Position numbers and translations under genes: made by a program
Part shown: positions 1 to 7,270 of the stretch, one piece after another
How positions within the stretch are numbered: position 1 is the stretch's first letter
How the letters are laid out: each line of letters starts with the position of its first letter
Origin: RH-AL1 sp964243435
Lineage (GTDB): Bacteria > Pseudomonadota > Alphaproteobacteria > Rhizobiales > Beijerinckiaceae
Length of the DNA stretch: 9,927 nt
Reading direction: 5' to 3'
Assembly (NCBI GenBank): GCA_964243435.1
Contig: CAXTFM010000134.1
Coordinates: 1 to 9,927 of the forward strand
The notes under the pieces: generated by a model
Database searches by the model: none
The model's input: the letters and a program-made list of their open reading frames with translations, nothing else
Told to the model about the DNA's origin: nothing

Positions 1-21
1 CGACTCGACGCGTTCAGGCAC

Positions 22-2393
22 TCAGAACCGCTGGCTGAGGCTGGCGAAGAACCCGCGGCGCTGGCCGAACTGCGGCGCGAACACGCCGATGCCCGAACCG
101 TCGCGGATCTCGTAGGTGTGGTCGAGAACGTTGACGACGGCGAAGCGGAACGTCGTCGGCTTGGCTTGCGGGCTGAGCTGAAAATCCTGTAGCAACCCAA
201 CGTTCCACGACGCGTAGTCCGGCACCCGGCCGGTGTTGGCGAAGCCGTCGCGCAGCCCGTTGCCGTAGATGAGGTCGGTGGTCAGTGTGGTCCTCGTCGG
301 TGCGTAGCGATAGGCGGCGCCCGCCGACGCGGTGATGAGCTGGGCGTGGTCCGTGTACACGTAGTTGTTGGCGATGAAGGCGAGCTCGTCGGCGCCGAAC
401 AGGTACTGGTTGGAAATCACCTGCTTGGCGCGCTGCTCGGCGACGGCGACGTTGCCGTAGGCGCTGAAGCCACCGTCGCGGTAGGTGGCCTTGAACTCCA
501 CGCCCTCGTTCTGCGCGTGGTCGTAGTTGAAGGCGGTGAGCACCAGCGCCTGGCCGAACTGCCCGTCGTCGAGCAGGTTCTTGGCGATCTTGTAGTAGCC
601 GTCGAGGCCCACCGCGAGCTTCGGCGTCACCTGCTGGGTGATGCCGACGTCGAAGAAATGCGCGCGCTCGGGCCGCACGGGGTCGTTCTGCGTCACGTCC
701 GGCGCGGCCGTGGTGTTGCCGAAGGGCACGACTGGCGTCGGCGCGGACAGCGCCAGTTGCGGCGGGGTGAAGTAGCGGGCGTAGCCGGCATGGATGACGG
801 TGGCGTCCGTCGGCGTGTACGCGAGCGACGCGCGCGGGCTCAGCTGGTTGGCGTTGACGTACTCCTGCATGGCGTCGAAGCGCAGGCCGGCCTGCAGCGT
901 GAGCTGGTGCGTCAGTCTGTACTCGTCCGACACGTAGAGCCCGCCGACGAGGCCGGTCTTGCGCTCGGCATCGAACAGGCCGAAGGGCGCGTCGACCGGA
1001 TTGCCGTCGCCGTCCAGCGGCAGCACCGTCGACCCGTTGATCGCCTGCGCCCGCTCGACCTGGAAGGTGGAGCCGAAGCGGATCGTTTGCCGCGCGTCGA
1101 TGCGGTAGGCGTTGTCGTTCTGGATGCCGTTGACGAAGCTCGTTCGATACACGTCCGACGCCACGCCGTTGAACACCAGGTCGCCCACCGTGTCGGGGAT
1201 GAAGTGCAACGTCGAATAGCGCTGGAAGTAGGACGTTTGGGTGTCGAGCGGCCCCACCGTGCTTTGCACGGCCAGGATGCTGAAGATCGAACGCTCGTTC
1301 TGGTTCTCGTTCAGCCGCGTCGAGTCGAAGTCGGAGGCGCCGAACGCAGTGAATTGCGCCGGCGCACCGATCGTGTTGGGGACCTGGAAGTGAGCGGTGG
1401 TCGCCCCCGACATGACGGTGAAGCGGGTGGAGTCGCCGAGCGGCGTCGAGGCATAGCCGAAGTAGCGGCCCTGGCGCGAGCGGTCGTGGAGGGGATCGAG
1501 CGTCGGCGTCGCGCTTTCGACCCCGATCTTGTTGCTGGTGAAGCGCCCGGTGAAGAAATAGTCCCAGCCCCCCGCCACGCCCGCCGTCTCGATCGTCGGG
1601 ATGATGGTGTCGCGACTGCCGCCATAGGCCGTGACGATCGTGCCCGGGGCGTCGGTGCCGTTGCGCGTGGTGATGTCGAGCAGGCCCGCCGTGCGCAGCC
1701 CGTACTCGGCCGGCAGCGCTCCATCGATCAACGAGATCGAGCGGATGAACGAGCTGTCGAGCACCTGTGCGAAGCCGGACACGCCGTCTGGCAGCAGGAT
1801 GCCGTTGATGCGGTACTGCACGTTGGCGTGCTCGTTGCGGATGTGGAAGTCGCCGCTGGCGGAGGAGTCCTGCGACACGCCGGGAAGCTGCAGTACGAGG
1901 CGGTCGAACGGGGTCTGGCTTCCGGCAGGTTGTCGATCTGCGCCTTGCCGACCGTGGTGACGCTGGCGCCGCCCTGGGTGAAGATGCGCTCGCGCCCCTG
2001 CTCGGCGCGACCCTCGCCGGCCTTGGCAGCGGCGAGTTGCGGGCTGACTGGGCCGCTCTCGGCGCCGCCCGTCCCCGTACCGCCCTCGCCGCCGGTCGTG
2101 CCGGCTGCCGCCTCGACACCGGGTGCTCCGGCGCCGCGCGCTGCCGTGCCCGTGTCGGGGCGCGGCCCGAAGCGCGGCGCCGGTGAGGTGGAGGCAGGGG
2201 CCTTGGCGGGCATCCTGGCCGATGTGCGGCTCGGCACAACGCTCACCCGCTTGATCGGCCGCGGCGGCGGCTTAGGCCTGGATGTCGTCACCGTGACCGA
2301 CGGAAGCGTCGTCTGCGCTCGTGCGCTCGCAGTGTGGGCCAGAGCGATGGCGAGGCTGGCGCTGCTCAGGAAAATCGAACGTTCGAGGCCCAC
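22..2393 (-). pseudogene. TonB-dependent outer-membrane receptor, Zur-box controlled, broken by a frameshift
   Basis: An outer-membrane TonB-dependent receptor, probably for zinc or a zinc chelate. The N-terminal part has a signal peptide (cleavage near SARA/Q), a TonB-box-like LPSVTVTT, a Pro/Ala-rich linker and the start of the plug (VGKAQIDNLPEA). The rest of the plug (LVLQLPGVSQD, HIRNEHANVQYRINGILLP, LPAEYGLRTAGLLDITTRNG) and the whole 22-strand-type barrel lie in another frame, ending in the typical C-terminal QRF. The frame breaks at 1915-1922: after GAA at 1922-1920 two bases remain before the CAG that resumes the family sequence, so one base is missing or two are extra. Repaired length would be about 790 residues, normal for the family. 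The start is a GTG at 2393 with AGGG seven bases upstream; GTG at 2408 is an alternative but sits very close to the Zur box. The zinc role is inferred from that operator and the neighbouring znu genes; no His-rich loop is visible. Confidence 0.5.
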
Positions 2394-2421
2394 GAAATCG
2401 CCCTGCACAACAATTAAGTTA

Positions 2422-2436
2422 TGTTATGTCATAACA
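2422..2436. promoter_or_regulatory. Zur box upstream of the TonB receptor
   Basis: TGTTATGTCATAACA is a perfect 7-bp inverted repeat around one central base, in an AT-rich island within GC-rich DNA. It matches the second palindrome at 5407-5421 as TGTTATGnnATAACA and resembles alphaproteobacterial Zur operators. It lies about 30 bp upstream of the chosen receptor start, where a bound repressor would block the promoter. That Zur is the regulator is inferred from motif shape and from the znu genes sharing the motif. Confidence 0.5.
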
Positions 2437-2636
2437 ATTACGCAACTGGGCAGTAGAGTTTGGTGAAAGGGCTGCGGTGTCGTATCTGGGCCACAAGCTC
2501 GGCGTCGTGCAGGGCGGGGCCCGCTTACGTGCGCAGGATGCGTCCGCGCGGAGGCTGAAGCGGTCCCATTGGCGTGGAACCGGCTCCGATATCGCGAATG
2601 CCGGAGAACGATAGTGCGCGATCTCGGCGCCAAGCA

Positions 2637-3542
2637 TCAGGACTTTTGTTCTGCCTTCATCCCGGCGACCAGCTTGTCGACGTTGTACTTGAACATATCG
2701 GCGTAGGTCGGGGCCGGGCCGTCAGGCTTCGAGAGGGACTCGACATAGAGTTCGCCGCCGGGCTGCGCACCGGTGGCATCGGCGATCTGCTTGACGAGGC
2801 GCGGATCGTTCGAGTTCTCGAAGAAGTAGACGGCGACGTGCTCGGCCTTGATCTGCTTGATGACGTTGGCCACCTGCGCCGCCGACGGCTCGTTCTCCGT
2901 CGTGGAGCCGAGTGGTGAGATGAACGACACGCCATAGGTTGCGCCGAAGTAACTCAGCGCGTCATGCGTGGTCAGGACCTTGCGCCTGTCCTTCGGCACG
3001 GTGTCGAGTTGCTGGTGCGCGTAGGCGTCGAGGCTCTTGAGCCTGGCCCGGTAGCCGTCGGCGTTGGTTCTGAACGCCGCCGCGTCCTCCGGGTCGGCCT
3101 TGGTCAGCGCCTTCTCGATGTTGGCGACGTAGACTTCCGCGTTGGGAATGCTGTTCCATCCATGGGGATCGGTAATCGTGTGTCCCTTCTCCTCCATCCT
3201 GAGGGTCTTGATGCCCTCGGATGCGACAACCGGCTTGCCCTTGTAGCCCGACGCCTTGGCGAGCCGGGCGAACCAACCTTCGAGGCCGAGGCCGCTGGTG
3301 AACACCACGTTCGCCCCCTTGAGGTTCTTGGCGTCGTCCGGCGTTGGCTCATACTCGTGAGGGTCGCCGTTGGGCGGTACCATGCTGATCACGTGGACGT
3401 GGTCGCCGCCGACCTGCTTGACCATGTCGGCCAGCACGGTGAACGAGGCCACCGCTTCCACGGTCTTGGCCGAAGCCGGCGCGGCAAGCGCGACGAGCGA
3501 GGCGGCCGTGAGCAAAATCTGCTTGAGGGGGGAGCGGGTCAC
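2637..3542 (-). CDS. znuA: Periplasmic zinc-binding protein of a cluster-9 ABC importer (ZnuA/AztC-like)
   Basis: Captures the metal in the periplasm and delivers it to ZnuBC. GTG at 3542 is chosen because AAGGAG lies nine bases upstream and it gives a clean signal peptide (VTRSPLKQILLTAASLVALAAPASA/K). ATG at 3572 is in frame but has no ribosome binding site and overlaps znuB. The mature protein is the two-lobed cluster A-I fold. Likely metal ligands by alignment from memory are His62 (DPHEYEPTPDD), His127 (DPHGW), His193 (TTHDALSYF) and an acid in LYVESLS (Glu268). His as third ligand favours zinc over manganese, where the family usually has Glu. The His-rich loop of classical ZnuA is missing: only a short EEKGH stretch precedes DPHGW. 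The C-terminal SKPDGPAPTYADM resembles Mn/Fe-type and AztC-like members. It is the last gene of the znuC-znuB-znuA operon; 301 residues is a normal length. Zinc specificity is supported by the operator upstream of the operon. Confidence 0.5.
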   Translation of the reverse strand: MTRSPLKQILLTAASLVALAAPASAKTVEAVASFTVLADMVKQVGGDHVHVISMVPPNGDPHEYEPTPDDAKNLKGANVVFTSGLGLEGWFARLAKASGYKGKPVVASEGIKTLRMEEKGHTITDPHGWNSIPNAEVYVANIEKALTKADPEDAAAFRTNADGYRARLKSLDAYAHQQLDTVPKDRRKVLTTHDALSYFGATYGVSFISPLGSTTENEPSAAQVANVIKQIKAEHVAVYFFENSNDPRLVKQIADATGAQPGGELYVESLSKPDGPAPTYADMFKYNVDKLVAGMKAEQKS

Positions 3543-3551
3543 GATGATTTT

Positions 3552-3557
3552 CTCCTT
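3552..3557 (-). promoter_or_regulatory. Shine-Dalgarno deciding the znuA start
   Basis: On the minus strand AAGGAG is followed by nine bases and then GTG at 3542-3540. It sits in the short gap between the znuB stop (3564-3562) and that GTG, so it supports the GTG start over the in-frame ATG at 3572. Confidence 0.5.
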
Positions 3558-3561
3558 ATGA

Positions 3562-4428
3562 TCAGCCCGCATAATGTGGGCGAGACGTCAGCCGACGCGC
3601 CAAGCCGCCCCGCCCGAACAGGACGGAGACGACGTAGAACAGGCTCGCGGTCAGGACGATGGTGGGACCGGAGGCGAGGCTGACGTGGAACGAGACCACC
3701 AGGCCGATCAGGCCCGACAGCCCCGCGACCAGCCCGGCGAGCGCCATCATGCCCGGCAAGGTGGTGGCCCACAGGCGCGCCACGGCGGCAGGCAGCATCA
3801 TCAGGCCGACCGCCATCAGCGTGCCGAGCGCCTGGAAAGCCGCAACAAGGTTGGCCACGACGAGCACCAGGAAGAGGCCATGATAGAACGACCCGCGCCC
3901 GTTGACGGCGCGCAGGAAACCCGGATCGAAGCACTCGACCACCAGCGGCCGGTAGACGACCGCCAGCGCAACCACCGTGACCGACACGATGGCGGCTATG
4001 AGGTAAAGCGATGGGGCGTCGATGGCCAGGATGGTGCCGAACAGCACGTGGAGCAGGTCGATGTTGGACCCGCGCAGCGAGACGATCAGCACGCCGAGCG
4101 CCAGCGAGGCGAGATAGAAGCTCGCGAAGCTCGCATCCTCTCTGAGAATGGTGCCGCGGCTGACCAGGCCCGACAGCAGCGCCACGGCGAGCCCCGCCGC
4201 CATGCCGCCGATGCCCATGGCGGGCAGCGACAGGCCGGCGACGAGGAAACCGATCGCCGCCCCGGGCAAGATGGCGTGGCTCATGGCGTCGCCGACGAGA
4301 CTCATGCGGCGCAGCATCAGGAGCACTCCGATCGGCCCCGAGCCGAGGCCAAGCGCCAGGCAGGCGACGAGCGCGCGGCGCATGAAGCCGTAGTCCGCGA
4401 AGGGCGCGATCACCAGATCGTGCAGCAT
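3562..4428 (-). CDS. znuB: Zinc ABC transporter permease (ZnuB)
   Basis: Inner-membrane permease of the zinc importer (ABC-3 family), which forms the channel and is energised by ZnuC. The 288 residues form about eight or nine hydrophobic helices. Family signatures are RRMSLVGDAMSHAILPG at about residues 40-56, where the permease contacts the ATPase, and GTLMAVGLMMLPAAVARLW at about 202-220. ATG at 4428 is chosen because it overlaps the znuC stop as TGATG, implying translational coupling, and begins directly at the normal family N-terminus (MLHDLVIAPF). In-frame extension to 4524 adds a low-complexity Arg/Gly stretch inside znuC that is unlikely to be real. No lesion is seen. Zinc rather than manganese is inferred from the ZnuA ligands and the Zur box. 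Confidence 0.5.
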   Translation of the reverse strand: MLHDLVIAPFADYGFMRRALVACLALGLGSGPIGVLLMLRRMSLVGDAMSHAILPGAAIGFLVAGLSLPAMGIGGMAAGLAVALLSGLVSRGTILREDASFASFYLASLALGVLIVSLRGSNIDLLHVLFGTILAIDAPSLYLIAAIVSVTVVALAVVYRPLVVECFDPGFLRAVNGRGSFYHGLFLVLVVANLVAAFQALGTLMAVGLMMLPAAVARLWATTLPGMMALAGLVAGLSGLIGLVVSFHVSLASGPTIVLTASLFYVVSVLFGRGGLARRLTSRPHYAG

Positions 4429-5174
4429 CACGCGGCCGTCCCGGCGTCGTCGTCCCAGCGCTCGGCCATGGCGCGGGCGCGCAGCAAGTTGGCGGGGCTG
4501 AGGACCTCCGGCGTCGGTCCCCACGCGATCTGCTCACGGGCGAGCAGGAGCGCGCGGGGGAAGTTCGCCCGCACCTGATCGAAGTCGTGCAGCACGGCGA
4601 TGATGGTCCGCTGCTCGCCGTGCCAGCGGCGGACGAGGTCGATCAGGTCGCGCGTGGTGCGGGCATCGATGGCCGTGAAGGGCTCGTCCAGGATGATCAC
4701 GGGCGCGTCCTGCAGCAGCAGCCGCGCGAACAGGACGCGCTGGAACTGCCCCGCCGAGAGCGAACCAATGGCGCGGGGCCTGAATCCTTCCAGGCCGACC
4801 GCGGCGAGGGCGTCGTCGGTGCGAGCCGTCACAGCCCGGCCGACGCGCCCGAACACGCCCGTGTGCCGCCAAGCGCCGAGTGACACGAGGTCGCCGACCA
4901 CGATGGGGAAGGAGCGGTCGATTTCGGCCGCCTGGGGCAGGTACGCGACGTCCCGCACCGTGATGTCGCGTCGCTCGACGCGGCCCCTGGCGGGTCGGAG
5001 TATGCCGACCAGCGCCTTGACCAGGGTGGACTTGCCGGCCCCATTTGGGCCGACCACGGCCGTCATGCTGCCGGCGGCGAAGCAGCCGTCGACGTCGCGC
5101 AAGGCGGCGTGCCGGTCATAAGCCACCGTAAGGTGGCTGACGGCGATGCTGCCACGTGTCGAGGACGGGCTCAC
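4428..5174 (-). CDS. znuC: Zinc ABC transporter ATP-binding protein (ZnuC)
   Basis: Cytoplasmic ATPase that powers zinc import through ZnuB. It has a complete ABC domain in 248 residues: Walker A GPNGAGKST (42-50), Q-loop YLPQ (78-81), signature LSAGQFQR (139-146), Walker B VIILDEPF (159-166) and the H-loop LHD (His196). A longer in-frame reading exists upstream to 5321, but the added residues are Arg/Gly-rich and unlike the family. GTG at 5174 overlaps the TGA of the upstream small ORF as GTGA, which argues for that start and for coupled translation. The downstream end overlaps znuB. The first and second genes of the operon are thus tightly linked behind the Zur box at 5407-5421. All catalytic motifs are intact, so the transporter should be functional even though zur next to it is broken. 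Confidence 0.5.
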   Translation of the reverse strand: MSPSSTRGSIAVSHLTVAYDRHAALRDVDGCFAAGSMTAVVGPNGAGKSTLVKALVGILRPARGRVERRDITVRDVAYLPQAAEIDRSFPIVVGDLVSLGAWRHTGVFGRVGRAVTARTDDALAAVGLEGFRPRAIGSLSAGQFQRVLFARLLLQDAPVIILDEPFTAIDARTTRDLIDLVRRWHGEQRTIIAVLHDFDQVRANFPRALLLAREQIAWGPTPEVLSPANLLRARAMAERWDDDAGTAA

Positions 5175-5296
5175 GGGACCGCCACGGCCCAGGCCACCGC
5201 CAGCCACAGTGCCGCAAGCGCGACCAGCACCCATCCGACACGCGCAACGGCGGATTGCGCGAGCACGGGGACATGGGGAATGCGCCTCATCGTCAT
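5171..5296 (-). CDS. Small single-span membrane protein at the head of the znu operon
   Basis: A 41-residue ORF that I do not recognise as a named family. It starts MTMRRIPHVPVLAQS, continues with a strongly hydrophobic helix (VGWVLVALAALWLAVAWAVAV, about residues 20-40) and ends with Pro. The two Arg before the helix suggest the N-terminus is cytoplasmic. ATG at 5296 has GGAG seven bases upstream; ATG at 5290 is an alternative with GGAAG at the same spacing. Its TGA overlaps the GTG start of znuC as GTGA, the usual signature of coupled genes, and this is the main reason to consider it real. It is the first ORF after the Zur box, about 110 bp downstream. A role as an accessory subunit or regulator of ZnuBC is a guess. 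It could instead be a leader peptide whose translation only serves to open znuC. Confidence 0.5.
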   Translation of the reverse strand: MTMRRIPHVPVLAQSAVARVGWVLVALAALWLAVAWAVAVP

Positions 5297-5406
5297 GCTT
5301 CCGCTCCGCGTCACGTTCCAAGGGTCACCGTGTTCACCACCATCCGACGCGTCGGTGTCAGTAACGTTCTTCAGGGTCTATGGACGGGCAACGCACGTGC
5401 GACGAG

Positions 5407-5421
5407 TGTTATGAAATAACA
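5407..5421. promoter_or_regulatory. Zur box in the divergent zur / znu promoter region
   Basis: TGTTATGAAATAACA has perfect 6-bp arms around a 3-bp centre and matches the palindrome at 2422-2436 at 13 of 15 positions. It lies between the minus-strand znu operon (first start codon about 110 bp away) and the plus-strand zur remnant (ribosome binding site about 11 bp away). It could therefore control both directions, the classical autoregulated layout. Assignment to Zur is by motif similarity and context. Confidence 0.5.
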
Positions 5422-5450
5422 TAATTGCCGTCAAGGAGGTGGGTGCGGGC

Positions 5451-5664
5451 ATGGCAGCTCGCGAAGGCGAACAAGACGCGATAAACATCATGAGCGCCTT
5501 GCAAAGGCGCATCGTGCGCTCGTGCCCATGACCTGCTTGATCGCCCGCGATCGACCGGCGTCGCGGCGCCGATCACCATCTACCGGATCCTCGACGAGCC
5601 GATCGCCGCCGGCAGGGTACACCGCATCGAATCGATGAACGGTTTCGTGGACTGTCGCGATAAG
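5451..5664 (+). pseudogene. zur: Degraded zur (Fur-family zinc uptake repressor)
   Basis: Remnant of the zinc-sensing repressor Zur. AAGGAGG at 5433-5439 precedes ATG 5451, and the first frame reads MAAREGEQDAINIMSALQRR before stopping at TGA 5529-5531. A different frame then gives HDLLDRPRSTGVAAPITIYR (from 5527), followed by ILDEPIAAGRVHRIESMNGF and VDC. This is the DNA-binding winged helix and the HRIESxNxFVxC segment of Zur. About eight to ten residues expected before HDLL are missing, so a small deletion plus a frame change lies around 5500-5527. The C-terminal dimerisation and metal-binding half is not recognisable. One alternative frame after 5663 reads GHPCAGEDEWC, and the HDLL frame later reads PYDDAIPRIGALG, which are weak hints that decayed sequence continues to about 5770. 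The family identity is clear; whether the lesions are biological or sequencing errors is not. Confidence 0.5.
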
Positions 5665-5674
5665 GGGACATCCT

Positions 5675-5705
5675 TGCGCAGGCGAAGACGAGTGGTGCCT
5701 GCGCA
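5675..5705. repeat. 9-bp inverted repeat after the zur remnant
   Basis: TGCGCAGGC (5675-5683) and GCCTGCGCA (5697-5705) are perfect inverted copies around a 13-base loop. No T-run follows on either strand, so a classical intrinsic terminator is not supported. It lies between two convergent genes. Confidence 0.5.
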
Positions 5706-5772
5706 GCCCTACGACGATGCGATACCGCGGATCGGTGCGCTGGGGTCCGACGCCGATCGGCGCGGCAATCGT

Positions 5773-5800
5773 TGGGACCTCACGGGCTGGAGCGGTCCCA
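5773..5800. repeat. 7-bp inverted repeat between convergent genes
   Basis: TGGGACC (5773-5779) and GGTCCCA (5794-5800) are perfect inverted copies with a 14-base loop. It sits just downstream, on the minus strand, of the 229-residue gene ending at 5846. It could act as a weak terminator, but no T-run follows. Confidence 0.5.
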
Positions 5801-5845
5801 CGATGTTCGTGCGCGACAGTCTTGATGCTCGCCGAGCTCGCCGCA

Positions 5846-6535
5846 TCAGGTGCCCTGAACTGCCGTGAGGCTTACCGGTCCTTCGACCGTCTTGCCGCAG
5901 GATTGTGCCGCTGCCCGGGCCACGACGGTTCCGAGCACGACGGCGATCAAGGCGGACAGCAACGTCAGCGCCGTCGGCAGGTGGAACGGGACGTCTCGCC
6001 AGTGCGGGCGCATGACGTCGGCGGTGTTGAATGGTTCGTCGCTGAAGCGGCACAGGACCGGCGCGATACCGCTGGCGAGCATGGCACGATCCACGGTGTC
6101 GTCGAGCTGCCGCGCCGCCGATGCGGACGCCGGCATGTCGATCATGTGCTGAAGCAGGGCACGAGCGGCGGCGAGTTCGGCGTGCGAGCACTCGTTGAAG
6201 GGGCTCGCCTCGTCCGTCACGCTACCGGGCATCACGCCCCACAAACAGAACGCGCGCTGCAGGGCGATGAAGTTGCGCAGCCGACGAAAGGTCAGATCCG
6301 TCCAAACCTGCTCGTTGGCAAGCGCCAGGATGGCGCCCCGATGGTCCTCGACGACCGTCATCTGCCCATGCGTGAGGCTCGGGATGGACACGCCTGACGT
6401 GTCCGCGCTTACGGGAAGGCGATGCGCCGATGCGCCGGCCGAGATGGAAAGCGCCATTGCAAAGGCAATCGGGGCGGCGCTGCACGGACGGGCTGCGGCG
6501 AGAAGCCGGACCAAGGAGCGAACGCATCGGATCAT
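5846..6535 (-). CDS. Exported, membrane-anchored protein of unknown family
   Basis: I do not recognise a named family. The 229 residues comprise an N-terminal signal peptide (Arg-rich start, hydrophobic core, predicted cleavage after GASA at residue 37), a periplasmic domain of about 145 residues and a C-terminal membrane helix (about 188-209) followed by a short tail. The periplasmic domain has three Cys (97, 116, 162), the motif FNECSHAEL and several His, which would allow disulfide or metal binding. The mature chain would begin with His38 (HRLPVSADTSG). ATG at 6535 has AAGGA twelve bases upstream, a slightly long spacing. It diverges from the DUF2946/copCD run and converges on the zur remnant, so a role in metal handling is suggested by position only. 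Codon use looks normal for the window and no lesion is seen. Confidence 0.5.
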   Translation of the reverse strand: MIRCVRSLVRLLAAARPCSAAPIAFAMALSISAGASAHRLPVSADTSGVSIPSLTHGQMTVVEDHRGAILALANEQVWTDLTFRRLRNFIALQRAFCLWGVMPGSVTDEASPFNECSHAELAAARALLQHMIDMPASASAARQLDDTVDRAMLASGIAPVLCRFSDEPFNTADVMRPHWRDVPFHLPTALTLLSALIAVVLGTVVARAAAQSCGKTVEGPVSLTAVQGT

Positions 6536-6889
6536 GTGGCGGACATTCCTTTTTCAGCCGCGTTTGCCAACCTGTCCGCAAGGTGACCGTTTGGGAGTTT
6601 GAGGGCAACGAAGGCAGCACGCCGGCGATCCGGATGAGCGGGTCGCGCATGATGGACCGATGAGCGTGCTGGAAAGGCACAGGTCCAGGTTTTTAGTGGT
6701 CAGGCCGGATTCGCTGTTGGTGTTCTTGGCTTGGACACGGAAGACTGTAGACACATCACGGGACGAACCGGTTTGCCTGTCACCGCAAGCCTATCCGCAA
6801 TCCAGAGATCAAGTCGAAGGGCGCGAACTGCGATGGCTCGCGTGCGAGCATCCTCGTTCTCTTCGATGCTGAACGTGGAGCGCGCCTCC
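6536..6889. other. Divergent intergenic region, no gene recognised
   Basis: About 350 bp separate the minus-strand 229-residue gene from the plus-strand DUF2946-like gene. It must hold both promoters, but I see no convincing -35/-10 pair, no TGTTATnnnATAACA palindrome and no other operator. Open frames here lack ribosome binding sites and recognisable protein sequence. A longer in-frame start for the DUF2946-like gene at 6866 or 6731 is possible but lacks a Shine-Dalgarno. Confidence 0.5.
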
Positions 6890-7270
6890 ATGCGCATCGT
6901 CACGACCTGGATGGCCGTGCTCGGCCTGCTCATCCAGCTCGCCGCTGCCGGCATCTGCATGGCCGGATCGCCCGTCGGTCGGTCGATCAGCGATCTCGGA
7001 CAAGGCGCCTGGCCGATCTGTCATGCGCAAGCTGATCCTGGCGGTGCCGATCCGATCGACGACGGTCGCCAAGCACCCGACCACCCGCAAACGTGCGCGT
7101 TCTGCTTGTTGCACTGCCATGGCGGTCTGGCTGCTGCATCGGCGATCCGACTGGCCGCGCCCGGTCCCATTGCCGTCGCTTCCGCCATCAGGCTGTCGCG
7201 AGGTGCCCAACGGCCGCTTTCGCGCGTTCCAACCGACGCGGCGCCACGCGGACCTCCTCTAGCCGGCTGA
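6890..7270 (+). CDS. DUF2946-like small Cys/His-rich exported protein
   Basis: A 126-residue protein resembling DUF2946, a poorly characterised family often found next to copper and TonB genes. It has an N-terminal hydrophobic segment (about residues 6-26), then the family-like motif WPICHA (Cys44, His45), a short Asp/Gln-rich spacer and CAFCLLHCH (Cys69, Cys72, His75, Cys76, His77). The rest is Ala/Pro-rich with a repeated ASAIRL. The Cys and His residues could bind copper or another soft metal, but this is inference. ATG at 6890 is chosen because GGAG lies nine bases upstream and the hydrophobic segment starts right after it. It is the first gene of a same-strand run leading to copC and copD. 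Family assignment is by eye from the ICHA...CxxCxxHC pattern. Confidence 0.5.
   Translation: MRIVTTWMAVLGLLIQLAAAGICMAGSPVGRSISDLGQGAWPICHAQADPGGADPIDDGRQAPDHPQTCAFCLLHCHGGLAAASAIRLAAPGPIAVASAIRLSRGAQRPLSRVPTDAAPRGPPLAG

Noticed and set aside
1908..1925. Programmed ribosomal frameshift in the receptor
   Set aside because: There is no slippery heptamer (such as A AAA AAG), no upstream Shine-Dalgarno-like stimulator and no evident downstream stem. Receptors of this family are not known to use recoding.
346..2466. Very long plus-strand open frame of about 700 residues
   Set aside because: It is antisense to the TonB receptor. The translation is Val/Arg/Gly-rich with no recognisable domain, as expected from high GC content opposite a real gene.
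2437..2636. Short open frames between znuA and the receptor promoter
   Set aside because: No ribosome binding site or recognisable protein. One minus-strand frame runs through the Zur box, which argues against coding. I see no terminator with a T-run after znuA either.
3574..4578. Plus-strand open frame rich in Gln, His, Arg and Asp opposite znuB
   Set aside because: Antisense shadow of the membrane permease: hydrophobic codons read backwards give polar residues. No ribosome binding site and no family match.
5717..6397. Plus-strand open frame across the 229-residue gene
   Set aside because: Mostly antisense to the exported protein with signal peptide and membrane anchor. It lacks a ribosome binding site and any motif.
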